Of a stretch of DNA of 64,000 bases, positions 41,780-56,414 are shown piece after piece. The notes beneath the pieces are model-generated. The model had not been told where the DNA came from. It made no database searches and saw only the letters and a program-made list of their open reading frames with translations. The stretch lies in contig NZ_CP091036.1 of NCBI RefSeq assembly GCF_021535135.1, forward strand, positions 1,798,001-1,862,000, read 5' to 3'. The DNA comes from Antarcticibacterium sp. 1MA-6-2 (GTDB lineage Bacteria; Bacteroidota; Bacteroidia; Flavobacteriales; Flavobacteriaceae). Every line of letters starts with the position of its first letter. The stretch's first letter is position 1. The translations under genes were made by a program, and so were the position numbers.

Positions 41780-42114
41780 TTTATATATTTTTAAAAGGTT
41801 TAGGGTGTTAATTTTCATTTTCCTGTTCAGAAATTTGTTTTAGGTTAAACTTCCGCAATGCGGTAAGGTGAAAAATTGCGTGTCAGGATTTTTGTAAAAC
41901 AGGTTTTATAGGTAAAACTAAATTTTCTTCTTCCGTATAAAGTTATCAGTTATCATCCAAACCCGTTGATAAAATATTCAGGTTTCTGAAGCTCATAAAA
42001 ATCAGCAGTGAGAAATTTTCAGAAGCCATTTTTTCAGCAAAAATAATCTAGAAACTTAGCTAAAAGGACCACATTCCTGTGATCCTTCAGCTAATTACAG
42101 AAAAACAAAATGTG
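41780..42114. other. Intergenic stretch without a recognisable gene
   Basis: 335 bases between the sialidase start and the SusD stop. No copy of the GntR palindrome was found here, so the sialidase may be read from the susCD transcript. No clear terminator. Confidence 0.55.
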
Positions 42115-43597
42115 TTATTCGTAACCTTCAGTTTGTTCTAATAATAGATTATTTGCTATCATATCCAGCGTAATAGGGAGTTCAAGTTTATAACTTGTGG
42201 ATTGGTCCAGATTTTCAATTTCCTGAAAAACAAAATCATCCCCTGCACGTCGAAGATCCCACCAACGCTTTCCTTCTCCTATAAATTCCTTTAGCCTTTC
42301 CTCAAGAATAGCATTCATATTTTCAGTTTGTGAACCTGAAGCATAAGCATGTTGTGCCGGGTCATAATCCTCTCCATAGGCTCTTTGGCGGATTAGATTT
42401 ATTTCTTCTGAAGGATCTTCGCCCAAATGATTTTTGGCCTCAGCCAGAAGTAATACTACATCTGCATACCTGTAAATTGGGACGTCATTGTTGCTAAGGC
42501 GGCTACCAAGCCTCGGTACTTCCCAGGAACTTGTTCAAAACAGAGGTTACATAATTGCCATCGGCGTCAAATAAGGTAATAAATGTGGCATTACCCCGAT
42601 CATCAAGAGGGTCTTCTAATTCATTTAAAATTTCAGAAGTAGGGCCATAACGATTCCCACCGTTTGTTATAAAATCTGCCATTGAGTTGCCGTCTTTATC
42701 ATACAGGGCATTTATCTCGGTAGACCTGCCCGTGAACTGTCCACTATAAAAGTTCCCAGCCTGATCCTGGGTATAATCAAATTTGAAGATAAACTCCTGA
42801 TTGTTTTCATTTTCCTCACCCCAAAGCGCATCATAATCCTCTACAAGACTAAAGCCCATATCCTGCACTTCCTGAAGCGCAATTTTAGCCTCTGTGAAAT
42901 CGGTAGTACCACCGCCCAAAAGATTTCCAGACCAAATATAAGTATCCCCTTTTAAAGTAAGGGTCGCAGCTTTAGACCAATAGGTTTTCTTTCCGTTCCA
43001 GAAACTGTTGTTTTCACCAAACGCAGTAAGAGAATTCTCAATATCAGATTTGATCAGGGACATGACCTCTTCTTTAGAAGCTCTTTTCCTGGCTAATTCA
43101 CCTGGATTTACATTGAGCAAAGGCTCGGTGGTAATTGGAACGCCTCCCCATGTTTTTAACATGGTATAATACACGTAGGCCCGCATTCCATATACCTGGC
43201 CAATCATATGCTGCTTTTCTGTTTCCTCAATAAATCCTACGTTTTCAATATTGTAAAGAAAATCGTTAATTCTATGGATTAGGACATAAAAATTTGCCCA
43301 GTTTGCATAAGGCACATTAGTGGAACTGATATTTTGATTAATTAAGTCCAGACTGGATGGAGATTCCACAGTAGGACCTCCCCATATGTCAGATCTTACT
43401 TCTCCAAGGCCCCACAGGGTAAAGTGATATCCCCTGAAGCTGGCATACAAGCCCACGTGGGCTGCTCTTGCAGCTTCTTCTGTATCCCAAAAACCATTAT
43501 AGGTAAGAATACTCTCAGGCTTAAGATCCAGTTCGTTATCACAGGAACCTGTAAATGCAACTATCAACAGCAAGAAAATAAATTTATATTTTTTCAT
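42115..43597 (-). CDS. RagB/SusD-family nutrient-binding lipoprotein, frame broken once
   Basis: About 493 residues. Lipoprotein signal from the ATG at 43597 (MKKYKFIFLLLIVAFTGSC), then the SusD helical TPR region (ESILTYNGFWDTEEAARAAH, MRAYVYYTMLKTWGGVPI) and the C-terminal VPIYRYADVVLLLAEAKN, all typical. It binds the glycan at the surface and hands it to SusC. The frame is lost at about 42521-42528 (TTCCTGGGAA); removing one C gives LNKFWEVPRLGSRL. This is a homopolymer slip rather than an RCCGGY case. It starts 21 bases after the susC stop. Confidence 0.92.
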
Positions 43598-43617
43598 AAT
43601 CATAAAATTTTTCAGTT

Positions 43618-46600
43618 TTAAAAGGTAAAGTTTACGCCAAGGGTTAAGGTCCTTGGAAGCGGATATCTTCCATCATCAATCCCTCCATTTTCGGGCGAAT
43701 TACTGGTATAATCATTGAAATAGGCCAAATTTCCACCAGTGGCATAGACCCTGATATTTTGGAAATATTCTCCCAGAGTTTCACCTGTAAGGTTATAACT
43801 TAATGTCACTTCCCTTAATGCGAGGTAATCGCCTTTTTCCCAGTACCGGGAACTACTATTGTATTGCCCCCCGTAAGGATGGCTAAGATGATTCCTTTGT
43901 GGATCGGTAAAGTCAAACCTTGGAACATTGCTATTGGAATTTTCCGGCGTCCAGGTTTCAAGAAGTTCCGTGGTCCAGTTTTGATTCCCCTGCACCTGGC
44001 TCATTCCTCTAACCCGGGTGTTGTTCAGGATAAGGTGTCCCATTGCAAAGTCAGTTTTGACGAACAGGTTGAAATTACGCCAGGTTAGATCTGATGTAAA
44101 TCCTCCAAAGAAATCAGGAGTAATCCTTCCAAGAACTTCTCTATCGCGATAGTCAATTATATTGTCGCCATTTCGGTCTTTCCATCTGGAATCCCCTAGC
44201 TGCTGCAGGTTTGGGTTAGTTGCAAAAGCCACTGTTCTCCCCTGATATTCCTGGAGGTCTGCCTCAGTTTGATAAACTCCTTCCTGGACATAGGCCACTA
44301 CGATATCTGTTCCCACTCTTTGTCCTTCCTGAAGCCCTCCCACATACTGAGTTTCTCCGGTTTGAGGATCATAAATTTCAAGTCCCCCCTGTCTATTATT
44401 CTCAACACCATTATCAGGAAGGGAATGAGCATAGTTCCTTTGAGTAAAATAAGTACCTCCCACACTCCAGTTCCAGTTCTCCGTGCTTATAATCCTTGCA
44501 TCGAGTTCCAGTTCAAAACCTTTGTTTCTTAGAACTCCATTATTAATAAGAATAGATCCAAATCCTGTCCATAGAGGTAAAGTTAAATTTGATAATTTGT
44601 CCTCTACATCCCGCACATAATAATCGGCCAAAATGTTAACTCTATTTTTAAATAGTCCTATGTCCAGCCCAAAATTAGAAGTAGTTGCGCGTTCCCATTT
44701 AAGATCCAGGGTAGGCAATCCTGTATTAGCATACCCGGTTTTAGTATCGTATACTCCAGTTTCACCATAAACTCCAAAAACTCCAAAATTACTTAAGACG
44801 TCAATGTTTCCATTAACTCCATAACTTATTCTAGGTTTTAAACGACTTATGTAGTCAGAAATGCCGGATGTTTCATAAAAGCTCTCGTTATGGATATTCC
44901 ATCCAAAGGAAATTCCGGGGAAAAAATCATATTTATTGTTTCCCAGCCTGGAAGTTCCATCTCTTCTAAAAGTCAGTCCAATTAAATATCTGTTGTCATA
45001 ATCATAATTCACCTGTCCAAAAACCGAAGCTATAGTGTAAAAGTCATTAAAAGAATAAGGTACACCGTTAGCCTCGGCACCAGCGTTTAACGTAGGAATT
45101 AAATCTGTTGGGGAAAGACGCGTACCTGCAGATGAATTAAAAAAATCTTCCTTAAAATACTCACCTCCTAAAAGAGCGCTCAAATTGTGCTTTTCAGCAA
45201 AGGTATTATTATAGCTAACGATTGAAGTTAGCTGATTTCTAAGGGTGCGCGCGTGACTAACAGAGGCTGCTCTGGAAGTATTGAGATTCCCTCCATCTAT
45301 ATAAGCTCTATTAAAATTTTCGTTGGAGTTATTAACGGTGAAGTGAGAACCCCTCAACATAAAATTAAAGTTTTTTGCAAACTGCCAGTCGAACTGGACA
45401 GAAGAGGTAAGTCTTTGCTCCAAATTTTCTCTTACTAGTTTATCCTTGTAATAAAGAGGATTACCAAATGATAGATTTGTCCCTGGGTTTGGAATATCCG
45501 AAAGACTTCCGTCAGGATTATTATTATAAATTCTTGATGTGGGAGGCTGTCCTGCCGCACGTTGGAACACGAAATAATCATTGTCTAAATAAGTTCCTGA
45601 AATACTGGAGTGCGCATAGATTATGTTTGAAGAAACTTTAAAATTATCGGTAATATTATAGGAGGCGTTGAACGTACCGGAATATCTTTCAAAACCAGAA
45701 CCTAAAACCAGCCCCTGGTCATCAAGATATCCAAGTCCTAAATAAAAAGTGCCGTCTTCGTTACCACCATCAAATGATAAACTATGATCCTTGGAAAAGC
45801 TATCCTGAAAGAACAGGTCACTCATTTCGTTCTCCTGAAAAATTAAAGTGGTAGCAGGATCGAGAGGATCAATCATTGTTTGCCAACCCTCACTATCGAG
45901 CAAATATCTGTTATCATCTGTCAACACCATGGTTGTAAAAGGAGAAGTGGTTGTATTATTACCAGTACCCATTGCCTGAGGTCCTGTTAGGAAATTATTA
46001 AAGGCACCTGCTCCCAATACCCTTTGTGTGTTTTGTATCCCTAACCTGTTGTAACGGATAAAATCTTCAGCTCCCAGATAATTTTTGGTTTCCCTTCTTT
46101 CGTTCACAGTGTAACGGTGCCGATAATTTATATTGGTTTTACCTGCCTGTCCACTCTTGGTAGTAATTAAAATCACTCCATTTGCTGCCCTGGCACCATA
46201 AATAGCTGTAGAGGCTGCATCTTTTAATACCTCCATGGATTCTATATCATCTGAATTCAGAGCATAAAATGATCCCGGCACTCCATCAATAAGAACCAGC
46301 GGACTTCCTCCACCGCCAAAATTTGTTCCTCCCCGAAGAGTAATAGAAGGTGTGCTTCCCGGCTGACCCGTATTTTGAGATACTTTTAATCCCGCTATAG
46401 TTCCCTGTAAAGCCGTAGCTGGATTGGATCTTGGCGCACTTTCAAGAACTTTGGTATCTAATTTTGATACTGATGTTGCCATATTGCTACGCAACTGCGT
46501 AGTATATCCAGTAACCACAACCTCATTAAGAGTAGAAATATCCTCCTGTAATATTACGTTGATCTCAGGATCTTCTCCAACCGCAATCGATTTAGTTTGA

Positions 46601-46908
46601 AAACCAATAAAGCTGAATACAAGTATATCCCCCTCACTTGCAGATATAGTGTAGGCACCATCAAAATCTGTTTGCACTCCCTGGGTTGTTCCCTGTAAAA
46701 TTACGTTTACTCCCGGCAATGCAATCCCATCTTCACCTGTTACCACGCCCGACACTTCCATTTCCTGAGCATAAGAGGTAGCCCCAAAAAGTAAGAAAAG
46801 GAATGTGAAATAGCTTTTCAAACTTTTTTTGTTTAAGCAGCAAAAGCCACTCCCCGAAACTGCTGAATTTCGATCAGCCAGTTTTAATTGTTTGATAATT
46901 TGCTTCAT
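43618..46908 (-). CDS. SusC/RagA-family TonB-dependent outer-membrane transporter
   Basis: 1096 residues, uninterrupted. An unusually long N-terminal lead (about 45 residues, helix KSYFTFLFLLFGATSYAQ) is followed by the CarboxypepD_reg domain (VSGVVTGEDGIALPGVNVIL), the plug (ATALQGTIAGLKVSQNTGQPG, SIYGARAANGVILITTK type) and the 22-strand barrel ending in LGVNFTF. It imports sialylated or deacylated oligosaccharide across the outer membrane with TonB energy. Paired with SusD. A perfect palindromic operator lies 52 bases upstream, so it probably starts the susCD(-sialidase) transcript. Confidence 0.95.
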   Translation of the reverse strand: MKQIIKQLKLADRNSAVSGSGFCCLNKKSLKSYFTFLFLLFGATSYAQEMEVSGVVTGEDGIALPGVNVILQGTTQGVQTDFDGAYTISASEGDILVFSFIGFQTKSIAVGEDPEINVILQEDISTLNEVVVTGYTTQLRSNMATSVSKLDTKVLESAPRSNPATALQGTIAGLKVSQNTGQPGSTPSITLRGGTNFGGGGSPLVLIDGVPGSFYALNSDDIESMEVLKDAASTAIYGARAANGVILITTKSGQAGKTNINYRHRYTVNERRETKNYLGAEDFIRYNRLGIQNTQRVLGAGAFNNFLTGPQAMGTGNNTTTSPFTTMVLTDDNRYLLDSEGWQTMIDPLDPATTLIFQENEMSDLFFQDSFSKDHSLSFDGGNEDGTFYLGLGYLDDQGLVLGSGFERYSGTFNASYNITDNFKVSSNIIYAHSSISGTYLDNDYFVFQRAAGQPPTSRIYNNNPDGSLSDIPNPGTNLSFGNPLYYKDKLVRENLEQRLTSSVQFDWQFAKNFNFMLRGSHFTVNNSNENFNRAYIDGGNLNTSRAASVSHARTLRNQLTSIVSYNNTFAEKHNLSALLGGEYFKEDFFNSSAGTRLSPTDLIPTLNAGAEANGVPYSFNDFYTIASVFGQVNYDYDNRYLIGLTFRRDGTSRLGNNKYDFFPGISFGWNIHNESFYETSGISDYISRLKPRISYGVNGNIDVLSNFGVFGVYGETGVYDTKTGYANTGLPTLDLKWERATTSNFGLDIGLFKNRVNILADYYVRDVEDKLSNLTLPLWTGFGSILINNGVLRNKGFELELDARIISTENWNWSVGGTYFTQRNYAHSLPDNGVENNRQGGLEIYDPQTGETQYVGGLQEGQRVGTDIVVAYVQEGVYQTEADLQEYQGRTVAFATNPNLQQLGDSRWKDRNGDNIIDYRDREVLGRITPDFFGGFTSDLTWRNFNLFVKTDFAMGHLILNNTRVRGMSQVQGNQNWTTELLETWTPENSNSNVPRFDFTDPQRNHLSHPYGGQYNSSSRYWEKGDYLALREVTLSYNLTGETLGEYFQNIRVYATGGNLAYFNDYTSNSPENGGIDDGRYPLPRTLTLGVNFTF

Positions 46909-46959
46909 AAAAATAATAATTGAATTAATGGTAAATTAGGTATGCAACTTCCTCTTTGT

Positions 46960-46976
46960 ATTATGTATGACATAAT
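46960..46976 (-). promoter_or_regulatory. Perfect GntR-type operator palindrome before susC
   Basis: ATTATGT-ATG-ACATAAT, a perfect 7-base inverted repeat with a 3-base spacer. It is the best of four matching copies in the locus. Confidence 0.75.
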
Positions 46977-47008
46977 TATTGATTAAAATTTTTTTATTCT
47001 TTTCTGGC

Positions 47009-47908
47009 TTATATTTTTGATAAATATGGGGTAAGACCTATGGAATTAAATCTTTCTTCAATTTGTTTCAATTGTTCAATTGTAAGACTTACGTGTGGGT
47101 AACGGGATGGTCCACAGTCCACTCCAAGGATCTTCATATAACTTTTTCCAGCACCGTTAAAACCACCAAACGAGGCAAGAGTTTCCACAAACTGGATTCC
47201 CAATCCCTGGAGCCTGTTGGCTTCTTCAATATCATTAGCTTCAAAAGCTTTCTTTATAGCAAGATATAGTGGAGCAAGATGATTATAGGTACTTCCCACC
47301 CAGCCTTTGGCACCTAAAGACAAGCTTGAAAGAAAAGCCTCATCTACACCAAAGAAGACATTTAGATCCTTAGCGTCTGCATTTACTTTTTGAAACTCTA
47401 CTACATTATTCTCTGTAAATTTTATACCAGCAAAATTGTCTATTCTTTCCTTTGCTTTTGCCGAAAATTCCAACATTGAAAATTGAGCCCCTGTAAGAGC
47501 TTAGCAGATGGTAATAAAAAAAGGGAGACCTCCTGCATTCTCTGCAATAGCAGCACAATAATCTACCAGTTGATCCATCCTTCCAGGAACAAAATAAAAA
47601 GGAGCTATAGCAGCTATAGCATCGGCTTTGTCTATGGAATAACGGGCCATAGCCGTTGCTTCCCTTAAATTATTGTGACCAACGTGATTAATAAGGTACA
47701 GATCGTTAGATTTTTCCTTTGACCACTGTTCCAATAGTTGGTTTCGTTCTTCTGTACTTAAGGAAACAAAATCCCCGGTTGACCCATTTATAAATACGCC
47801 GTGTACTTCATTCTGTTTAAGAAAATTGGAATAAACTCCTATTATTCCCAAATCTAATTCTCCATCTGCTTTCATAGGAGCGTAGGTGGCTGCAAATAAA
47901 TTATTCAT
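47009..47908 (-). CDS. nanA: N-acetylneuraminate lyase, frame broken twice
   Basis: Class I aldolase that splits Neu5Ac to ManNAc and pyruvate. 299 residues from the ATG at 47908. GSTGDFVSLSTEERNQLLE is the GSTGE-type pyruvate site and the Schiff-base Lys is in GIKFTEN near residue 165. Two compensating breaks (7 T instead of 8 at 47514-47522, and GCTAAGC for GCCGGC at 47499-47505) hide the catalytic Tyr segment; corrected it reads PFFYYHLPALTG, the conserved YYH.P motif. The total of 900 bases is in frame, as predicted by one loss and one gain. Confidence 0.92.
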
Positions 47909-47917
47909 CAATTTTGT

Positions 47918-47934
47918 ATTATGTATTACATATT
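47918..47934 (-). promoter_or_regulatory. Putative GntR operator before nanA
   Basis: ATTATGT-ATT-ACATATT, 13 of 14 arm positions, ending ten bases before the nanA ATG. Confidence 0.7.
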
Positions 47935-48493
47935 CAAAGAAAAAGAAAAAAATTAGAAAATCAACTATAGAAAAGGAAAATTTTTTTGTGCTATAAATAA
48001 ATAGTCCGGAGAAATTGAATTACATCAGAAATTATTAGGATGATTCAATTTTAACGGACTAAATGCAAGTAGTATGGAGGTGATAATCAGAAATAACACT
48101 TAACAGTTATGAAAAACTTTGACCCTATTTGTTTTGCTGAAAACACATTTTTAACGCAATGATGGAAGGTATTGGGTTTTATGAACCACAGGGAAATATC
48201 TCTAGACCCCAATATAAAAACATTCACTTTCTTATGGTGGTGCGCTTGCAATTTCAGAAGGCTAATATCTAATTTAGAGCTATTTTTTTGCAGAATTGTG
48301 TAGCTATGGTAGTCAGGAAAATCATTAATTAAAAAGATGCAGATATTTGGACAACGAATTGTAAGGCTTTTGCCTCCTGTTTCAATTCATACAACTTTCA
48401 GTCCTGGCTAAAATCCATTTTTGCGGGAAATATGGAACATAACAAATCAATAGAGCTAAGAGATTTCTATATGTTATGGCAGCTTTATCTAAC
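47935..48493. other. Intergenic stretch without a recognisable gene
   Basis: 559 bases separating the sialic acid genes from the sulfatase/galactosidase block. Stops in all frames; I see no gene, repeat or clear terminator. Confidence 0.55.
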
Positions 48494-49908
48494 TCAAAAA
48501 TTAAAGTTAGCATTTGGTACCCGAACCTTATCCAGAAGGAGTGTCATTTCTGCTGCTTTTTCAGGATATTTTTCAGCCAAATTATTGCTTTCTTTAGGAT
48601 CTTCGCTAAGGTTGTATAGTTCAATTGGTGCATTCCTGTTTTCATTTACTCCTAACCGAACCGCCTTCCAGTTTCCCTGAAGAACTGCTTGTTTTCCTCC
48701 AGATTCGTGAAACTCCCAATACAAATATTTATGTTCCGGTTGTGTTCCCTTTTTCAACAGCGTGGGAAGAAAAGAGAGTCCATCGATATTTTCTTCCGTA
48801 TAAGAAGTTTTTGTTATTTCCGCCAAGGTGGGGTAAATATCCCAAAATGCCGCCTGATGATACGAAACAGTCCCGGAAGCTATTTTCGAGGGCCATTTTA
48901 TTATAAAAGGTTCTTTGATACCACTAGTATAGAGATCTCTTTTAATGCCTTTATATTTACCACTGCTTTTAAAAAATTCTACATCTTCCAGCCGTCTTCC
49001 TCCCTCTACGTGAGTTCCATTATCACTGGTGAAAATTACTATGGTATTTTCCTCCAGTCCTTTTTCTTCAAGAACATCCAAAACCCAGCTCACATAATCA
49101 TCAACACTTTCCACAAGTGCAGCATAAGCTGCTTTTGGATGCTGCTGGGAACCATAATGCATACCTTCAGGATGAGCTCTTTCAGGTTTGTATATGCTTT
49201 CACCCTTAGAATTAAGATGCTTTTTGAGATAACGAGGTGGCACCAAAAGTTCAGCGTGAGGTACGGTAAAAGACAGATAAAGAAAGAAAGGCTGATCAAC
49301 TGGCTGCTCTCTAATGAAATTTACTGCAGCTTCTGTAAAAAGATCATTGGCAAAAGAGCCTTTTTCGATATTTTCCTTTACAAGCTTTCCATTTCTAATT
49401 ACATCCAGCGAATCGGGTTTTTGAAAATGAGCGTCTACGTGATGCAGGTGTCCCATAAATTGGTCCCAGCCACGAGTTTCAGGAGAGCCTGTGGTTCCTT
49501 TTAACCCTAATCCCCATTTCCCAAACATAGCATTAGTATATCCTATTTCCTTTAAAATTTCGGGGAGGATTTTTTTATTTGCAGAAAGAGGAAATTCCCC
49601 GTTCCCACGAACTTCCGTGGTCCCGGTATGTTGTCCTGTTAACAGAGCAGCACGGGAAGGTGCACAAACCGTACTTCCGGCATAGAAATTATCAAATTTC
49701 ATTCCCTCACTTGCCAATTGGTCTATTACGGGAGTTTTAATGATCTCCTGTCCATATACTCCTATATCGCCAATTCCAAGATCATCAGCCATTATAAAAA
49801 CAATATTGGGTTGTCTTTCAGGAGTGGGTGATTTTTTGCCTGCACAGCCTATTGATCCTGCAATAATACTATGAGAATTAACTTATAAAGCATCTTTTGT
49901 AATCTCAT
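48494..49908 (-). CDS. Sulfatase (arylsulfatase family, FGly type), lipoprotein; frame broken once
   Basis: Removes sulfate esters from sugars or aromatics. About 471 residues from the ATG at 49906-49908. The FGly Cys is in TVCAPSRAALLTGQ, metal ligands in ADDLGIGD and FTSDNGTH. The N-terminus is a signal followed by AGSIGC, a lipobox. The frame is lost at about 49858-49875 (TATTATTGCAGG), where one missing T in a T run would restore it; this is not an RCCGGY site. It follows the beta-galactosidase stop by ten bases, so they are co-transcribed. Needs a maturase not in this window. Confidence 0.9.
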
Positions 49909-49918
49909 TTTTACTTTT

Positions 49919-53498
<3,580 letters not shown>

Positions 53499-55169
53499 TT
53501 AATTCCTCTGTCGCTCTTCATAAAGTTGAATATAATAATTATCAAGTTCTTCTGAGTCTTTGTATTTTTTCCTGATCTCTTTAAGCTTTTTCGTCATTTC
53601 TTCCCGCACTTCTGCGTATTGGGGATCGTAGTATACGTTGTGTAGCTCCTGGGGATCTTTCTTTTGATCATATAGCTCCCATTCATTAATATCGTAGTAA
53701 AAATGAATAAGTTTATAATCCTTTGTTGCTATTCCATAATGCCGTTTTACCGCATGTTCTCCGGGATATTCATAGTAATGGTAGTATACAGCATCCCTAT
53801 CCCACCTCTCTTTCTTACCTTTTAGAAGAGGAACCATACTTTTTCCCTGCATATCTTCAGGAGCATGTATTCCCGCTATTTCAAGGAAGGTTTGAGCAAA
53901 ATCCAAATTCTGCACCATTTCTTCTTCGGTGGTTCCCTCAGTAATTACATTGGGCCATTTGATTAACAGTGGAGTCTTAAAAGATTCATTGTACATAAAA
54001 CGTTTATCAAACCAACCGTGCTCTCCTAAATAAAATCCCTGGTCGGAGGTATAAACTACTACTGTATTTTCCTCCAGATCATGTTCTTCTAAATAATCCA
54101 GCAGTCGACCTACATTTTCGTCAACCCCGGCTATCGTACCTAAATAATCCTGCATGTATCGTTGATATTTCCATACCATTAAAGTAGAATCATTCATCCC
54201 GGGAAATTTTTCTTCAAACTCTTTTATAATAGGATCATAAACTGAATCCCAGGACCTGCGTTGTTCCTTATCCATCCTGTCAAGGGGGCCAGTGTTATAG
54301 AACATGTCCTCTAAACCAAATTTCTCTATAACTTCACGGGAAAGTTTATTGTCATACCCCAAAGTCATGTGCTTATAAATATTCATCTCAGCCGTTTTTG
54401 CAGCAGTACTGTAAGGATTGAGATTCCCCTGCTTATTAAGTTCATCGCCAGAGGAAGGGCTAGTGATGGAAATACGTTTATAATCATCAAAAAGGGTGGC
54501 GGGTACCGGAAATTCTTTTTGGGTGAACTCTTTATAATGTTTTTCCGCAGGTAGCCAGGATCTATGTGGAGCCTTATGAAGATACATAAGTAGAAAAGGT
54601 TTATTAACGTCCCGGCGGTTATCAAGCCAGTCTATTGTAAGATCGGTGATAATATCTGTAACATACCCCTTTATTATAGTATCTCCCTTTTCTGTAATAA
54701 ATTTAGGGTTATAATAATCCCCCTGCCCGGGTAAGATCTTAAATTCATCAAAACCTTTAGGATTGTTCCCAAAGTGTAATTTTCCAAACATTGCAGTTTG
54801 ATAACCCGCCTCCTGGAAGAGCTGCGGGAACGTAACATTGGTAGTATCAAATTTGCTAATGTTATCAATTTTCCCGTTGAGGTGAGTGTGTTTTCCCGTC
54901 AAAATAGTGGCTCGTGAAGGGGCACAAATTGAGTTCGTGACAGAGGCATTGGTAAATAACATTCCGCCTTCTGCAATACGGTCAATGTTTGGTGTCCTGG
55001 TGAGTTTATCACTGTAGGCACTAATCGCCTGATAAGCATGATCATCAGACATTATGAAAACTATATTCGGCTTTTTAGAGAAGGCAACCTCCTTCTTCTC
55101 TGCTCTGCCGCAGGCAGTTACAATTGTAATTAATAAAAATAGGATGAAGAAAATTTGGAACCTTGACAT
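53499..55169 (-). CDS. Sulfatase (FGly type), lipoprotein
   Basis: 556 residues, intact. Lipoprotein signal (FILFLLITIVTACG). FGly motif NSICAPSRATILTGKHTH near residue 82, metal site FIMSDDHA near 41 and the later YTSDQGFYLGEHGW. The sequence around HLNGKIDN and the long inserted region resemble sulfatases acting on host-type sulfated glycans such as GlcNAc-6-sulfate or heparan-derived sugars; this specificity is inference. Same orientation as the galactosidase/sulfatase pair, 450 bases away. Confidence 0.92.
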   Translation of the reverse strand: MSRFQIFFILFLLITIVTACGRAEKKEVAFSKKPNIVFIMSDDHAYQAISAYSDKLTRTPNIDRIAEGGMLFTNASVTNSICAPSRATILTGKHTHLNGKIDNISKFDTTNVTFPQLFQEAGYQTAMFGKLHFGNNPKGFDEFKILPGQGDYYNPKFITEKGDTIIKGYVTDIITDLTIDWLDNRRDVNKPFLLMYLHKAPHRSWLPAEKHYKEFTQKEFPVPATLFDDYKRISITSPSSGDELNKQGNLNPYSTAAKTAEMNIYKHMTLGYDNKLSREVIEKFGLEDMFYNTGPLDRMDKEQRRSWDSVYDPIIKEFEEKFPGMNDSTLMVWKYQRYMQDYLGTIAGVDENVGRLLDYLEEHDLEENTVVVYTSDQGFYLGEHGWFDKRFMYNESFKTPLLIKWPNVITEGTTEEEMVQNLDFAQTFLEIAGIHAPEDMQGKSMVPLLKGKKERWDRDAVYYHYYEYPGEHAVKRHYGIATKDYKLIHFYYDINEWELYDQKKDPQELHNVYYDPQYAEVREEMTKKLKEIRKKYKDSEELDNYYIQLYEERQRN

Positions 55170-55768
55170 AGTTTTAATTTAAGGGGAAGAATTTTAAAAA
55201 ATCGATATACTCACAAACTTAATTTAGATACGATCATATTAATATTACTTAAAATTTGCTTTTTATCTCCCTGTTATCCAATACTGAAGTCCTCCCGTTT
55301 ACTCAGTGGACAACACATTTTAAAGTAAGCCAGCTTTCTCTTCACAATCCTTCCGCAGGAAAAATATTTTGAACAAAACCCTCTACGCATTCATCCACAG
55401 AAACTTGTTTGCTGCCTCATTCCTCACATCTTCTGAAACTGATTTAACACCACCACTTCATCTTTTCTATAACAGCATTATTAACTTTTCTGTCTTAAGA
55501 CTGCTCTAACTCCCGATACTTGTATCAGGAAATTTTTGGTGAATCCCTAAAATTTTCAGAAGCAAATTTTATTAGAGTGAAATAACTAAAAACTTTTGTT
55601 TTATAAACTATGCCTGGCAGTTTTTTTCCTTTTAAAAGAAAAACTGGTATTTAAAAAAAGAAAATAGTTATACTTTTCTAATTTTATAAGCATTGAGAAC
55701 TGCTTCAACACAAATTTACACGAACAGTTATAAGAACAGTGGCGGCGGAGTATTTATGATAAAATACT

Positions 55769-55808
55769 GATTTAGCACAAGTTAGTATTGTTTTTATTAT
55801 TGTTACCC
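55769..55808 (-). repeat. Degenerate attC-like half-site, copy 1
   Basis: Plus-strand ends GATTTAGCAC and GTTACCC. On the minus strand it begins GGGTAACAATAATAAAAAC, like the left arms of the hairpin units at 58259-58345 and 63649-63726. About 80 percent identical to copy 2. Confidence 0.45.
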
Positions 55809-56279
55809 ATCGTTATTTTAGCGTATAACTTAAGTGCAACAGAAAACTTCTTGTTATCAAATCATATTTATCGCACTTGTATAATTCGGTTATAGTTGTA
55901 TGGTAGTTATATCCAATTTTCGCAGATAATTTTTCAGTAAATTCATACTTTCTTGAGGACCTATGATAGCTTTTAAAAATTATTTATTACTATTTCCTCT
56001 TGCATTATTTTGAATTTCAAATTATTTTTAATTCCTCCTTAAGTATCGGTTTGAGTTATCTGTCAGCAAGGAATATTTATTTGAGAGGAGAGCGACTAAA
56101 AATCTTTGTTCTATTACTTCCAGGTTAGGTACAGAAGTAATATTACAAATATGAATTAAAAGTCGCCTTTTAAGTCCTTATTAAAATAAAGAATTCCAGA
56201 AGATACACCCACTCAATTTCCAAAGAATTAATTGGTCTGGAGTCCAAAGGTGTAATTTATGTCGCGAACAGAATGTTTC

Positions 56280-56318
56280 GATTTAGCACTAATTTAGTAT
56301 TTTTATATGTTGTTACCC
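56280..56318 (-). repeat. Degenerate attC-like half-site, copy 2
   Basis: Plus-strand ends GATTTAGCAC and GTTACCC; minus strand begins GGGTAACAACATATAAAAA. It lies about 100 bases beyond the stop of the 56415-56849 gene, where a cassette's recombination site would be expected. Confidence 0.45.
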
Positions 56319-56414
56319 TCAGGCATTATTTTCTCAAAAATTATATCATAGACCTCATTTCCTGCACATATGATGGGTATTAAGACTAAAAATCCACATC
56401 CACCAAATTCATAG

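Larger units (their letters stand above)
55170..56414. other. Long gene-poor stretch
   Basis: About 1.25 kb with stops in all frames and no recognisable gene remnant. It holds two copies of a degenerate 40-base repeat (55769-55808 and 56280-56318) that look like half of the attC-like units found further right. It marks the border between the glycan-use locus and the mobile region. Confidence 0.6.

Noticed and set aside
48689..49504. 271-codon plus-strand frame opposite the first sulfatase
   Set aside because: Rich in Phe, Ile and Arg with no domain; it is the complement of a conserved sulfatase sequence with FGly motif.
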